From Streptomyces sp. TN58 (lineage in GTDB: Bacteria > Actinomycetota > Actinomycetes > Streptomycetales > Streptomycetaceae): DNA of 64,000 nt. Positions 1 through 8,268 of this stretch are shown piece after piece; position 1 is the stretch's first letter, and each line of letters begins with the position of its first letter. The stretch is from contig NZ_CP018870.1 in NCBI RefSeq assembly GCF_001941845.1, forward strand, positions 682,001 through 746,000. Reading direction: 5' to 3'. The position numbers were made by a program, and so were the translations under genes. The notes below the pieces were generated by a model that worked only from the letters and a program-made list of their open reading frames with translations, did no database searches and was not told where the DNA came from.

Positions 1-734
1 CCGTGGGCCTCGATGCGGTGGTCGATGCCGGTGATCCAGGCGGGGCGCTCGCACAGCCGGCGCGCGAGGTCTCCGGCGGCCAGGATCACCGCGGCCGCGC
101 CGTCGCCGACGGGCGGGCAGTCCCCGGTTCGCAGCGGCCGGACCTGGTAGTCGCCCTGCGGGACGTCGCCGCGGAGCTGGGCGTGCGGGTTGGCCGCGGC
201 GTCGGCCCGGCTGCGCGCCGCGATGGCGGCGAGGGCGGGTTCGTCGGTCTCGCCCGCGTCGAGGAGGGCCTGGGCCTGGAGGGCGGCGAGGGCCACCGAG
301 TCGGGCCAGAGCGGGGCGAGGTAGTACGGGTCGAGCTGGCGGGTGAGCACGTCGCGGACGGATCCGGGCGAGGACTTCCCGTACGCGTAGACGAGCGCGG
401 TGTCCGCCTCGCCGGTCTGCAGCTTCACCCAGGCCTCGTGGAGGGCCCAGGCCCCGTCCGTCTCGACGTGGGACTCGGAGATCGGCGGCCAGGCGCCGAC
501 CCCGTCGAGGGTCATGGTGAAGGAGAAGGCGCGGCCGGCCAGGTAGTCGCTGGAGCCGGAGCAGGTGAAGCCGATCTCGCCGGCCTTCAGTCCGGTGGCG
601 GCGAGCACCCGGTGCAGGACCGGCATGACCATTTCGACTTCGCTGAGCTCGTCGGTGCGGCGCCGGTGGTCGCTCTGCGCGAACGCGACGACGGCCACGT
701 CGCGTGCGTACCTGCTCGTCCTGGGCCCGGTCAT
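1..734 (-). CDS. SCP-x/lipid-transfer type thiolase (N-terminal part, cut by window start)
   Basis: Reading the minus strand from an ATG at 734 gives about 244 residues of a thiolase-fold protein with no stop before the window edge. The segment TCSGSSDYLAGRAF carries the nucleophile-loop region of the non-condensing lipid-transfer subgroup, and GDGAAAVILA near the cut end is a conserved thiolase core strand. The start overlaps the stop of the DUF35 gene (TGATG), so the two are translationally coupled. Paired thiolase and DUF35 proteins act as acyl-CoA thiolases or retro-aldolases in side-chain degradation (family knowledge). The substrate here is unknown. The catalytic C-terminal half is outside the window. 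Confidence 0.85.
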   Translation of the reverse strand, partial: MTGPRTSRYARDVAVVAFAQSDHRRRTDELSEVEMVMPVLHRVLAATGLKAGEIGFTCSGSSDYLAGRAFSFTMTLDGVGAWPPISESHVETDGAWALHEAWVKLQTGEADTALVYAYGKSSPGSVRDVLTRQLDPYYLAPLWPDSVALAALQAQALLDAGETDEPALAAIAARSRADAAANPHAQLRGDVPQGDYQVRPLRTGDCPPVGDGAAAVILAAGDLARRLCERPAWITGIDHRIEAH

Positions 735-1696
735 CAGATGAGCTCCTTGTACGCGTCGTAGTCCGCGTCCGGTTCGCCGGTGGGGCGGTAGTGGTCGGGG
801 TGGCGGCCGCCTTCCGTCCAGACGGGCTCGACGCGCAGGCCCATGCGGACCTGGTCGTACGGGATGCCCCCGATCCTGCCGTGGAGGGCGAGGCCGGCGC
901 CGTCGAGGGCGATGTGTGCGTAGACGTAGGGGACTTCGATGTCGAGGTTCCTGGCTTTGATGTTGACGATGCAGAAGGTGGTGACGGTGCCGGCCGGGCC
1001 GACCTCCACCTGGTCGGTGGTGGCGACCCCGCAGGTGGGGCAGGCGCCGCGCGGTGGGACGTACACCTTGTGGCAGGAGGGGCAGCGCTCGCCGACGGTC
1101 CGCTGTTCGGAGAGGGCGTTGATGTAGGCGGTCTGGGCGCGGCCGGGGCTGTAGGTGTAGTCCAGGCGGGCCTCGGCGACGATGCCGGTGACGGGGTCCT
1201 GGAAGACGCCGTCGTGCGGGGCGGGCGCGGCTGCGGCGGCGGGGCCGTCGTACGGTTCGAAGCAGGCGATGTCGGTGATGGCGCCGGTGCGTTCGGCGGC
1301 CCAGCGGACGCGTACGCGCATGCCGGTGCTCACGGCTTCGGGGCCGGGGGCGTCGAGGGCGTGCAGGAGGGCGGTGTCGGCGCCGTCGAGCTTGACCAGG
1401 ACCCAGGCGAAGGGGGTGTCCAGGGGCTGGTGGGGCCGGGGCCGTTCGTTCCAGGCCCAGGTGGTGACGGTGCCGGTGGCGGCGACCTCGACGAGGTCGC
1501 GTATCTCCTCGGAGGTGACGGGGTCGTATTCGACGGGCGGGACCAGCACCCTGCCGTCCGCGGTCTTCACGCCGAGGACGACGCTGTCGCGCAGGCCGGT
1601 GAGAAAGGCGCTCTGCACGGGCCCGAGGGAGCGGGTGAAGGGGAACTCGACGACGAGAGGCGCGCGGAGCACCTCAGGTGGGGAGGCAGCTGTCAT
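734..1696 (-). CDS. Zn-ribbon/OB-fold (DUF35) protein, double domain
   Basis: 320 residues. The N-terminal half (about 40-150) and C-terminal half (about 190-305) both look like DUF35 OB-folds. Only the second is preceded by a zinc ribbon, C-P-S-C then C-P-T-C at about 206-222. Single DUF35 proteins are usually about 130-150 residues, so this is a tandem or fused form. Such proteins bind acyl-CoA and partner thiolases of the SCP-x/Ltp class; the thiolase gene overlapping its stop fits that role. Start is ATG at 1696; the frame continues upstream only into repeat-rich spacer. No regulator binding site is obvious just upstream. Confidence 0.85.
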   Translation of the reverse strand: MTAASPPEVLRAPLVVEFPFTRSLGPVQSAFLTGLRDSVVLGVKTADGRVLVPPVEYDPVTSEEIRDLVEVAATGTVTTWAWNERPRPHQPLDTPFAWVLVKLDGADTALLHALDAPGPEAVSTGMRVRVRWAAERTGAITDIACFEPYDGPAAAAAPAPHDGVFQDPVTGIVAEARLDYTYSPGRAQTAYINALSEQRTVGERCPSCHKVYVPPRGACPTCGVATTDQVEVGPAGTVTTFCIVNIKARNLDIEVPYVYAHIALDGAGLALHGRIGGIPYDQVRMGLRVEPVWTEGGRHPDHYRPTGEPDADYDAYKELI

Positions 1697-1941
1697 GGTG
1701 GCTCTCCGTTTGCGGTTGATTCCGGGGACGGGCGGGGTTCGGCGACCGGGCCCCTGGCCGCTCTTTCAGTCCCGCCGGCGTTTGAGGCGCGGGGGCCGGG
1801 GCGGAGCCCCGCTCTTTTCAGCCCCGCCGGCGTTTGAGGCGCGGGCGCGGGGTCCGGGGCGGAGCACCCGGCAGCTGCGCCGCACCCGGGTGTGGACAGG
1901 GCCACCGCTCGGCCACGGGTTCGGGCCCGGTCAGGCCCGAG
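1697..1941. other. Intergenic spacer with Streptomyces-type GC repeats
   Basis: A 245-base gene-free stretch between the enoyl-CoA hydratase stop and the DUF35 start. It holds two copies of a GC-rich repeat (see repeat entry) and no convincing open frame. The distance weakens the case that echA and the DUF35/thiolase pair share a transcript, although all three point the same way. Confidence 0.6.
1767..1867. repeat. Two direct copies of a GC-rich intergenic repeat
   Basis: Copy 1 (1767-1810) and copy 2 (1819-1867) both contain CCCGCCGGCGTTTGAGGCGC followed by GGGG..CCGGGGCGGAGC. The core matches what I recall as a common dispersed Streptomyces intergenic repeat, often found next to 3' ends. 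Each copy can form a GC stem. Role unknown; it may act as a terminator or mRNA-stability element between the two minus-strand units. Confidence 0.6.
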
Positions 1942-2742
1942 CTACTCCCTCCGGTACACCGCCGGCCGCTTCTCGGCGAAGGCCCGCGCCCCCTCCTTGG
2001 CGTCCGCGGTGTCGAAGACCGGCCAGCCGCGCAGGAGTTCGGAGGCCAGGCCCTCCGCCTCCGTCAGCCCGGCGGTCTCGTAGACCGACGCCTTGACCGC
2101 CTCGACCGCGAGCGGCCCGCACGCGTTGACCTGTTCGGCGATCTCCAGGGCCGCGTCGAGCGCCGTGCCGTCCGGGACGACCCGTCCGACGAGCCCGATC
2201 CGTGCGGCCTCCTGCGCGGAGTACGGGCGTCCGGTCAGCAGCATCTCCAGGGCGTGCGTACGCGGGATCTGCCGGGGCAGCCGTACGGTGGAGCCGCCGA
2301 TCGGGAAGAGCCCGCGCCGGACCTCGAAGAGTCCGAAGGTGGCGCTTTCGGCCGCCACCCGGATGTCGGTGCCCTGGAGAATTTCGGTGCCGCCGGCCAC
2401 GCAGTGGCCCTCCACCGCCGCGATCACCGGCTTGCGCGGACGGTGGTGGCGGAGCATGGCCTTCCAGTGCAGGTCGGGGTCGGCCTTGAGGCGGTCCCGG
2501 TACTGGTCGCCCGCCATTCCCTTGCCGGCCAGGGCCTTGAGGTCCATGCCGGCGCAGAAGTCGCCGCCCGCGCCGGTCAGCACCACGGAGCGGATCCCGT
2601 GGTCGGCGTCCGCCTCCAGCCAGCCGTCGTACAGCCCCACCAGCAGCGGCAGCGAGAGCGCGTTCTTCGCCTCGGGCCTGTTCATGGTGAGCACCAGCGT
2701 GGCGCCGCGGCGTTCCACGGTCAGGTGTTCCGTCCCACCCAT
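1942..2742 (-). CDS. Enoyl-CoA hydratase/isomerase (crotonase family)
   Basis: 266 residues, the usual crotonase length. Visible motifs are NRPEAKNALS near the N-terminus, the oxyanion-hole segments GAGGDFCAGMDL (about 59-70) and EGHCVAGGTEILQG (about 110-123), and the FGLFEVRRGLFP segment that supplies the usual catalytic Glu. It hydrates or isomerises an enoyl-CoA during beta-oxidation-like degradation. It is divergent from an acyl-CoA synthetase gene across a promoter with a KstR-type palindrome 24 bases from this start. The substrate cannot be told from sequence. Confidence 0.88.
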   Translation of the reverse strand: MGGTEHLTVERRGATLVLTMNRPEAKNALSLPLLVGLYDGWLEADADHGIRSVVLTGAGGDFCAGMDLKALAGKGMAGDQYRDRLKADPDLHWKAMLRHHRPRKPVIAAVEGHCVAGGTEILQGTDIRVAAESATFGLFEVRRGLFPIGGSTVRLPRQIPRTHALEMLLTGRPYSAQEAARIGLVGRVVPDGTALDAALEIAEQVNACGPLAVEAVKASVYETAGLTEAEGLASELLRGWPVFDTADAKEGARAFAEKRPAVYRRE

Positions 2743-2765
2743 TGCCGTCCTCCCGTCTCAAGACC

Positions 2766-2779
2766 TAGAACAGGTTGCA
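2766..2779. promoter_or_regulatory. KstR-type operator candidate
   Basis: TAGAACAGGTTGCA fits the 14-base palindromic consensus TnnAACnnGTTnnA described for KstR, the TetR-family repressor of sterol/lipid catabolism. It lies in the divergent echA/fadD promoter. A near-identical site (TAGAACCTGTTGCA) occurs upstream of the acyl-CoA dehydrogenase at 45329-45342. No kstR homologue is visible in the window. Confidence 0.6.
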
Positions 2780-2806
2780 GTAGGGGAGGGTGCAGTTCAA
2801 TAGTTT

Positions 2807-2823
2807 TCTGACACTCAGTCAGA
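2807..2823. promoter_or_regulatory. Palindromic operator candidate TCTGAC-N5-GTCAGA
   Basis: TCTGACACTCAGTCAGA has perfect 6-base arms with a 5-base spacer. A related 17-mer, TCTGACACTGCATCAGG, occurs on the opposite strand at 12626-12642 upstream of the nitronate monooxygenase. The site sits between the KstR-like palindrome and the acyl-CoA synthetase start, so it is probably a second regulator's site or part of the core promoter. Confidence 0.45.
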
Positions 2824-2928
2824 TTTCCTCAGTGGCGCCCCTTCCCACTTGCCGGCCACGGCGCTCTAATGACCGCCGAGCAGCCGGCCGCGGAGCCGCC
2901 ATCGGAAACAACGGGGTCAGGAGGAACG

Positions 2929-4593
2929 GTGGAGTACAACCTTGCCGACCTGTTCGAGTCGGTCGTGGACGTGGTCCCGGACCGCGAGGCCCTGGTGTAC
3001 GTGGACCACCCCGGTACGGGCGCCGAGCGCCGCCTCACCTACGCGGAACTGGACACGGCGGCGAACCGGATCGCACACCACCTGCTGGACAGCGGCCTGA
3101 CGGCCGGCGAGCACCTGGGGCTGCACCTCTACAACGGGATCGAGTACCTCCAGACGGTACTGGCCTGCCTGAAGGCCCGGCTGGTACCGGTGAACGTCAA
3201 CTACCGCTATGTGGAGGAGGAGCTGGTCTACCTCTACAACGACGCCGACCTCGCCGCCCTCGTCTTCGAGGGCGAGTTCACCGGGCGGGTGGCGGCCGCG
3301 CTGCCGAAGGCTCCGAAGCTGCGTGACCTCGTCCGGGTCGGTGAGGCGCCCGAGGGGGCTGCGGAGCCTGCGATCACGCCGGTCCCGTACGCGGACGCGG
3401 AGGCGGCCGGGGCGCCCGGGCGCGGGTTTCCGCCGCGCAGTGCCGACGACCTGTTCATCATCTACACCGGCGGGACGACGGGCATGCCCAAGGGTGTGAT
3501 GTGGCGGGCCGAGGACCTCTTCTTCGCGGGGCTCTTCGGCGGTGAGCCCTCGGGCGAGCCGGTGAAGCGGCCGGAGGAGCTGGCGGAGCGGGTGGCGGCG
3601 CGCGGCTCCGGCCTGACGTTCTTCCCCGCTCCCCCGCTGATGCACGGGACGTCGACGCTGACGTCGTTCATCGCCTTCAACTACGGCCAGCGGGTGGTCA
3701 TCCACCGCAAGTACGTGCCCGAGGAGGTGCTGCGCACGATCGAGAAGGAGAGGGTGTCAAGCGTGTCGCTGGTGGGCGACGCGATGCTCCGGCCGCTCGT
3801 CGACGCGCTGAACGGCCCGCTGCGGGGGACGGACCTGTCGTCGCTGTTCAGCGTCTCCTCGTCCGGGGCGATCATGTCCGAGACGGTGCGCGCCGAGTTT
3901 CAGAGGCTGGTCCCGAACGTTCTGCTCCTGAACAACTTCGGCTCCTCCGAGTCCGGCTCCAACGGCCGGGCCACGGACGACTCGGGCCCCGAGAGGGGAT
4001 TCCGGCTGGAGGTCAACGACCGTACGCGGGTGGTGGATCCGGTGACGCACGAGCCGGTGGCGGTCGGCGAGCCGGGGCGCCTCGCGCAGCGCGGCCATGT
4101 GCCGCTCGGCTACTACAACGACCCGGAGAAGACCGCCGAGACCTTCTTCCGGAAGGACGGGGAGCGCTGGGTGCTCCTCGGCGACATGGCGACGGTCGAC
4201 GAGCAGGGCATCGTCACGGTGCTGGGCCGGGGCTCGCAGTGCATCAACACGGGCGGCGAGAAGGTCTATCCGGAGGAGGTCGAACAGGCGCTGAAGTCGC
4301 ATCCCGACGTGTACGACGCCCTGGTGGCCGGGGTCCCGGACCCGACCTGGGGGAACCACGTGGCGGCGGTGGTACAGGTGCGGCCGGGCGCCGAGACGCC
4401 GACGCTGGAGGGGATCCAGATCCACTGCCGGACGAGACTGGCGGGCTACAAGATCCCGCGGCAGCTGGTCGTCACACCGGCCATACAGCGCTCCCCGAGC
4501 GGCAAGGCGGACTACCGCTGGGCGAAGGCGGTCGCGACGGAAGCGGACGCCGGCGGCGCGGGCACCGGCGGGGGCGCGGGCACCGCGCCCTGA
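2929..4593 (+). CDS. Acyl-CoA synthetase (AMP-forming, FadD-like)
   Basis: 554 residues from the GTG at 2929, chosen because AGGAGG (2919-2924) lies just upstream and the protein then begins with the family-typical EYNLADLFE. An in-frame ATG at 2869 would add 20 low-complexity residues. The P-loop YTGGTTGMPKGV lies near residue 184; LGDMATVDEQG and a C-terminal lysine in SPSGKADYRW complete the ANL fold. It activates a carboxylic acid to acyl-CoA via an acyl-adenylate, in the cytosol. It is divergent from echA under a promoter with two operator-like palindromes, suggesting catabolic induction by an acyl-CoA or sterol-like compound. Confidence 0.9.
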   Translation: MEYNLADLFESVVDVVPDREALVYVDHPGTGAERRLTYAELDTAANRIAHHLLDSGLTAGEHLGLHLYNGIEYLQTVLACLKARLVPVNVNYRYVEEELVYLYNDADLAALVFEGEFTGRVAAALPKAPKLRDLVRVGEAPEGAAEPAITPVPYADAEAAGAPGRGFPPRSADDLFIIYTGGTTGMPKGVMWRAEDLFFAGLFGGEPSGEPVKRPEELAERVAARGSGLTFFPAPPLMHGTSTLTSFIAFNYGQRVVIHRKYVPEEVLRTIEKERVSSVSLVGDAMLRPLVDALNGPLRGTDLSSLFSVSSSGAIMSETVRAEFQRLVPNVLLLNNFGSSESGSNGRATDDSGPERGFRLEVNDRTRVVDPVTHEPVAVGEPGRLAQRGHVPLGYYNDPEKTAETFFRKDGERWVLLGDMATVDEQGIVTVLGRGSQCINTGGEKVYPEEVEQALKSHPDVYDALVAGVPDPTWGNHVAAVVQVRPGAETPTLEGIQIHCRTRLAGYKIPRQLVVTPAIQRSPSGKADYRWAKAVATEADAGGAGTGGGAGTAP

Positions 4594-4652
4594 ACGAGGC
4601 CGTGGTTCGACGCCGCAGTGCGCGGGGCGTCGTACCGGACCCCTCGCCTTCG

Positions 4653-5510
4653 TCAGGTCCCGGTGGCCAGGAAGCGCTCGACGCGCCCGGCGAAGCGGGC
4701 GGGGTCGTCCAGCCACGGGTAGTGCACGGAATCCGGCTGGACGTCGAGGAGCCCGGCGGGCAGCGCGGCCGCGATCCGCTCCGCGAGGCCGGGGAACGGG
4801 TTGCCGTCCAGTTCACCCGCCAGCACCAGCACCTCCCCCGCCAGCCGGCGCAGGGCCGCGCGGGTGGCGAGCGGGTCGCAGGCCCCCGGATCCACGTATG
4901 CCTCGGCCGCCTTCTCGTTCTGCTCGTGCTCGCCGGCGGCGTAGTGGGCCCGGGCGGCGCCGTCCCAGCGCCGGTAGAAGAGGGGCGCAGCCCGATCCCA
5001 CTCCTCGTCCGTGTCGGCGCCGCCGAGGATGCGCCCGTAGGCCTCGACGGCGCTGTCGTACGGCTCGGCGCCCGCCCGGAGGCGGGCCGCGGCCAGCCGG
5101 TCGGCCGCGGTGCTCGCGAGGTCGAGCACCCAGGCGGTCGGGGTGACCAGGACGGTCCGGCCCAGCCGCTGCGGATGCGCGGCCGCGTACAGCAGGGCGA
5201 GGTTGCCGCCGGCCGAGTGGGCCAGCAGGTCCATGCGCTCCAGGCCCAGGTGGACGCGGAGCGCCTCGACGTCGGCGACCTGGCGGTCCACGCGGTACGT
5301 CGCCTCGTCGGCCGGAACCGCGGAGTCGCCGGTGCCGCGCAGGTCGAGGAGGATCAGAGTGCGGCCGGCGGCCAGTCCCCCCAGATCGCCCAGGTAGCGC
5401 GAGGCGCGCATGGCACCGCCGGGGAGGCAGACCAGCGGCGGCCCCTCCCCCAGGGTGCGGTAGGCGAGTTCGGTCCCGTCGTACGTGGAGAAAGTCGGCA
5501 TGGAGGCCAT
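4653..5510 (-). CDS. Alpha/beta-fold hydrolase (proline-iminopeptidase-like)
   Basis: 285 residues. The nucleophile elbow is HSAGGN (Ser near residue 98), the oxyanion-side segment is CLPGGAM, and the C-terminal DSVHYPW supplies the likely catalytic His, with an Asp in AGELDGNPF. The order fits alpha/beta hydrolases of the S33/haloperoxidase class. Substrate unknown. It faces the upstream fadD (convergent) and is divergent from paaK. Start could also be ATG at 5501 (MPTFS). Confidence 0.85.
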   Translation of the reverse strand: MASMPTFSTYDGTELAYRTLGEGPPLVCLPGGAMRASRYLGDLGGLAAGRTLILLDLRGTGDSAVPADEATYRVDRQVADVEALRVHLGLERMDLLAHSAGGNLALLYAAAHPQRLGRTVLVTPTAWVLDLASTAADRLAAARLRAGAEPYDSAVEAYGRILGGADTDEEWDRAAPLFYRRWDGAARAHYAAGEHEQNEKAAEAYVDPGACDPLATRAALRRLAGEVLVLAGELDGNPFPGLAERIAAALPAGLLDVQPDSVHYPWLDDPARFAGRVERFLATGT

Positions 5511-5524
5511 CAGATCAGACGATC

Positions 5525-5536
5525 ACTCGTTCGAGT
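5525..5536. promoter_or_regulatory. Palindrome ACTCGTTCGAGT, possible operator
   Basis: A perfect 12-base inverted repeat 15 bases upstream of the hydrolase start and 80 bases upstream of paaK. The sequence around it is locally AT-rich. It could be the binding site of a regulator of the hydrolase. No matching regulator gene is adjacent. Confidence 0.35.
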
Positions 5537-5568
5537 CATTGATTTAACCTGCGAAGCCCTGGCAATCT

Positions 5569-5582
5569 ACCGAATGATCGGT
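5569..5582. promoter_or_regulatory. PaaR-like operator upstream of paaK
   Basis: ACCGAATGATCGGT is a 14-base palindrome with ACCG/CGGT ends, followed directly by another CGGT. It resembles the ACCGnnCGnnCGGT core reported for TetR-type PaaR regulators of phenylacetate catabolism in actinobacteria; the central CG is TG here. It lies 34 bases upstream of paaK. Confidence 0.5.
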
Positions 5583-5615
5583 CGGTTTCCAGGGCACTCA
5601 CGATGAGGTGGCGAC

Positions 5616-6932
5616 ATGGCGGCGCAGGCGGGGTTCCAGGACGACGGCGAGCGGCTGAGCCGTGACGAGTTGGCGGCTCTGCAGCTCACCCGGCTGCGGG
5701 CGACCCTGCACCGCGCGTACGAGCGGGTGCCCTTCTACCGGAAGGCCTTCGACCAGGCCGGGGTGCACCCCGACGACTGCCGCTCCCTGGCCGATCTCCC
5801 CCTTTTCCCCCTCACCACCAAGGCCGATCTACGCGACCAGTACCCCTTCGGGATGTTCGCGGTGCCCCGTTCCGAGGTGCGCCGCATCCATGCCTCCAGC
5901 GGCACCACCGGGCGTCCGACCGTCGTCGGCTACACCGACGGGGACCTCTCCACCTGGTCCGACGTCGTGGCCCGTTCGATACGCGCGGCCGGCGGCAGAC
6001 CGGGGCAGATCGTCCACATCGCCTACGGCTACGGCCTCTTCACGGGTGGCCTGGGCGCGCACTACGGAGCCGAGCGCCTCGGCTGTACGGTCGTGCCCGC
6101 GTCGGGCGGTATGACGGACCGCCAGGTCCGCCTCATCGAGGACTTCCGGCCGGAGGTCATCATGGTGACGCCCTCCTACATGCTGACCCTGCTGGACGAG
6201 ATGGAGCGCCAGGGCATCGACCCGCGCACCACCTCGCTGAGGACGGGGATCTTCGGTGCGGAACCGTGGACGGAGGAGATGCGCCGGGAGATCGAGGAGC
6301 GCCTCGGCATGGACGCGGTGGACATCTACGGCCTGTCCGAGGTCATCGGGCCCGGCGTGGCACAGGAGTGCGTCGAGACCAAGGACGGCCTGCACATCTG
6401 GGAGGACCACTTCTATCCCGAGGTGATCGATCCCCTGACGGGCGCGGTGCTGCCGGAGGGCGAGCTCGGGGAGCTGGTCTTCACCTCTCTCACGAAGGAG
6501 GCCATGCCGGTCGTCCGCTACCGCACCCGGGACCTGACCCGGCTGCTGCCGGGCACGGCACGGCCGGCCTTCCGCCGGATGGAGAAGATCACCGGTCGCA
6601 GCGACGACATGATCATCCTGCGCGGGGTGAACCTGTACCCGACACAGATCGAGGAGATCCTCCTGCGGATACCCGGGCTGGCCCCCCACTTCCAGCTCAG
6701 GCTGACCCGGGAGGGCCGAATGGACACCTTGACGGTCCGGGTGGAGGCCCGCCGGGAGTCGGACGCCGCCGTGCGGGAGGCAGCGGCGGCCGACGTGGTC
6801 CAGGCGGTGAAGGCGGGGATCGGCGTCTCCGTCCGGGTCGAGGTGGTGGACCCGGAGACCCTGGAACGCTCCGTTGGCAAGATCAAAAGGCTCGTCGACC
6901 TCCGCGGCGTGGACCGGCCCCCGACCCGCTGA
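5616..6932 (+). CDS. paaK: Phenylacetate-CoA ligase
   Basis: 438 residues, typical for PaaK. The ATP-binding loop HASSGTTGRPTVVGYT (SSGTTG at 94-99), IYGLSEVIGPGVAQEC and the C-terminal GRSDDMIILRGVNLYPTQIEE are diagnostic of this branch of the adenylate-forming family. It makes phenylacetyl-CoA from phenylacetate, the entry step of the paa pathway. The other paa genes are not in this window, so it may be an orphan or a paralogue for another aryl acid. A PaaR-like palindrome lies in its promoter. RBS is GAGGTGG upstream of the ATG. Confidence 0.92.
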   Translation: MAAQAGFQDDGERLSRDELAALQLTRLRATLHRAYERVPFYRKAFDQAGVHPDDCRSLADLPLFPLTTKADLRDQYPFGMFAVPRSEVRRIHASSGTTGRPTVVGYTDGDLSTWSDVVARSIRAAGGRPGQIVHIAYGYGLFTGGLGAHYGAERLGCTVVPASGGMTDRQVRLIEDFRPEVIMVTPSYMLTLLDEMERQGIDPRTTSLRTGIFGAEPWTEEMRREIEERLGMDAVDIYGLSEVIGPGVAQECVETKDGLHIWEDHFYPEVIDPLTGAVLPEGELGELVFTSLTKEAMPVVRYRTRDLTRLLPGTARPAFRRMEKITGRSDDMIILRGVNLYPTQIEEILLRIPGLAPHFQLRLTREGRMDTLTVRVEARRESDAAVREAAAADVVQAVKAGIGVSVRVEVVDPETLERSVGKIKRLVDLRGVDRPPTR

Positions 6933-7108
6933 CGACCGCCCCGCTGCCCGGGTGCCCCTGCGGGCCGGCCGCACGGCCCTGCCCCCTCGGCACGAGTCGG
7001 GTCGACGCCGGGACGGTGCAAGGCCTGGGCTGACCGCTACCGGCTCCGCTCAGCCGGCGGGCGGGCAGGGCCGGGCGGGCGAAACCACCCCTTCGGACCC
7101 ACTTCGGT

Positions 7109-7126
7109 CCGGCTCCCGGGAGCCGG
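7109..7126. terminator. 18-base perfect palindrome after paaK
   Basis: CCGGCTCCCGGGAGCCGG lies in the gap between paaK and the BrkB-like gene. There is no T-tract, so it is either a Streptomyces-style GC stem terminator for paaK or a leader structure of the next gene. Confidence 0.35.
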
Positions 7127-7153
7127 CGGGCCTGCCCGGGTAGTGCATGAGGC

Positions 7154-8020
7154 GTGACCTCGACCCTCCGGCAGCTCCACGACCGGCTCCTGGGCTCCTA
7201 CGTCGGGCTCGCCTGGAGCCGCGGCCGGGAGATGGAGCTGATGCACCGGGCGATGGGCTTCGCGGCCCTCGGGTTCCTCACGCTGGTGCCGCTGCTGGTG
7301 GTCGTGGCGGCCGCGGTGCCCGGGAGCGGTTCCGGCTTCGGCCGCTGGCTCGGCCAGGCCCTCGGGGTCACGGAGGCCTCGCGCACCAGGATCGAGATGG
7401 TCTTCGGCGCTGCCGACCTGGCGCTGGAGCGGACGACGGCCTTCGGGCTGGCCGCCCTCGCCGTGTTCGGCCTGACCTTCGGCTCGGCCGTGCAGACCGG
7501 CTACGAGAAGGTGTGGGACCTGCCGACCGCGCGCTGGCACACCATGTGGCGGCACGTGGTCTGGCTCGCCCTCCTGGTCTGCTACCTCGCACTGCTGGTG
7601 GAGATCCCCGCGCCGTCCGACGACACCCTCGGCTCGGTCCTCGGCACGCTGGGCGACCTCTTCGGCACCTGTCTCTTCTTCGTCGGCTCGCAGCGTCTCC
7701 TGCTCGGCGGCCGGGTCCGCTGGCGGGCCCTGGTACCGGGAGCTGTCACCACCAGCATCGGGCTGCTCGGGCTGCGGGTCTTCTCGCAGCTGGTGTTCTC
7801 GCCGCTCATCGCGTCCAACGCCGTGACGTACGGCCCCTTCGGGACTCTGCTCGTCGTCCAGTCCTGGCTCGTCGGCGTCGGGTTCGTCGTCTACGGCGGC
7901 GCGCTCGTCGGCCGCCTCGTGCACGAGCACCTCACCCTGCGGCGCCTGCGGCGAAACGGCCTCCTGCCCGAGCACGACTCCCGTCACCCTCCGGATCGCG
8001 GGAGTCCGCCTCAGCTGTGA
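7154..8020 (+). CDS. YihY/BrkB family inner-membrane protein
   Basis: 288 residues from a GTG start. Six hydrophobic segments (for example ALGFLTLVPLLVVVAAAVPG, WLALLVCYLALLVEIPA and LLVVQSWLVGVGFVVYGGAL) and the YEKVWDLP region fit the YihY/BrkB family, once called RNase BN but now regarded as membrane proteins of unclear function. No signal peptide beyond the first membrane segment. It appears monocistronic: paaK ends 220 bases upstream and the next frame is convergent. Confidence 0.8.
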   Translation: MTSTLRQLHDRLLGSYVGLAWSRGREMELMHRAMGFAALGFLTLVPLLVVVAAAVPGSGSGFGRWLGQALGVTEASRTRIEMVFGAADLALERTTAFGLAALAVFGLTFGSAVQTGYEKVWDLPTARWHTMWRHVVWLALLVCYLALLVEIPAPSDDTLGSVLGTLGDLFGTCLFFVGSQRLLLGGRVRWRALVPGAVTTSIGLLGLRVFSQLVFSPLIASNAVTYGPFGTLLVVQSWLVGVGFVVYGGALVGRLVHEHLTLRRLRRNGLLPEHDSRHPPDRGSPPQL

Positions 8021-8268
8021 CCGCGGCCGTGGTGGTCGGTGTGTCCGCCGTCGAACCAGTAGTCGCCGGCCGCCAGGTAGCGGAAGGGATGCGCGTTGTG
8101 GGCGGGCTGGGACACCTGGCCGGCGCGGGCGCGGTCACCGCGGGCTCCGCAGGGGTGCGCGGCGGGGCTGTCCCCGGGCAGGACGAAGGGGACGTGGGGC
8201 CGGCCCGTGAGCCGCTTGCGTTCGAGCACGATGATCTCCAGCCTTGGATGTCGGTGGGGGCCGGGCAC
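8011..8268 (-). CDS. Hypothetical small protein with His-rich C-terminus
   Basis: About 85 residues from a GTG at 8268. The frame ends in HPFRYLAAGDYWFDGG followed by a His-rich tail, and overlaps the last 10 bases of the BrkB-like gene tail to tail. It has no recognisable domain. The composition of its C-terminal half (Tyr, Trp, Phe, Asp) is unlike the Arg/Pro/Ala-rich shadows nearby, which is why I keep it. No good ribosome site is visible and the start is uncertain; the frame stays open to 8490. Confidence 0.35.
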   Translation of the reverse strand: MPGPHRHPRLEIIVLERKRLTGRPHVPFVLPGDSPAAHPCGARGDRARAGQVSQPAHNAHPFRYLAAGDYWFDGGHTDHHGRGHS

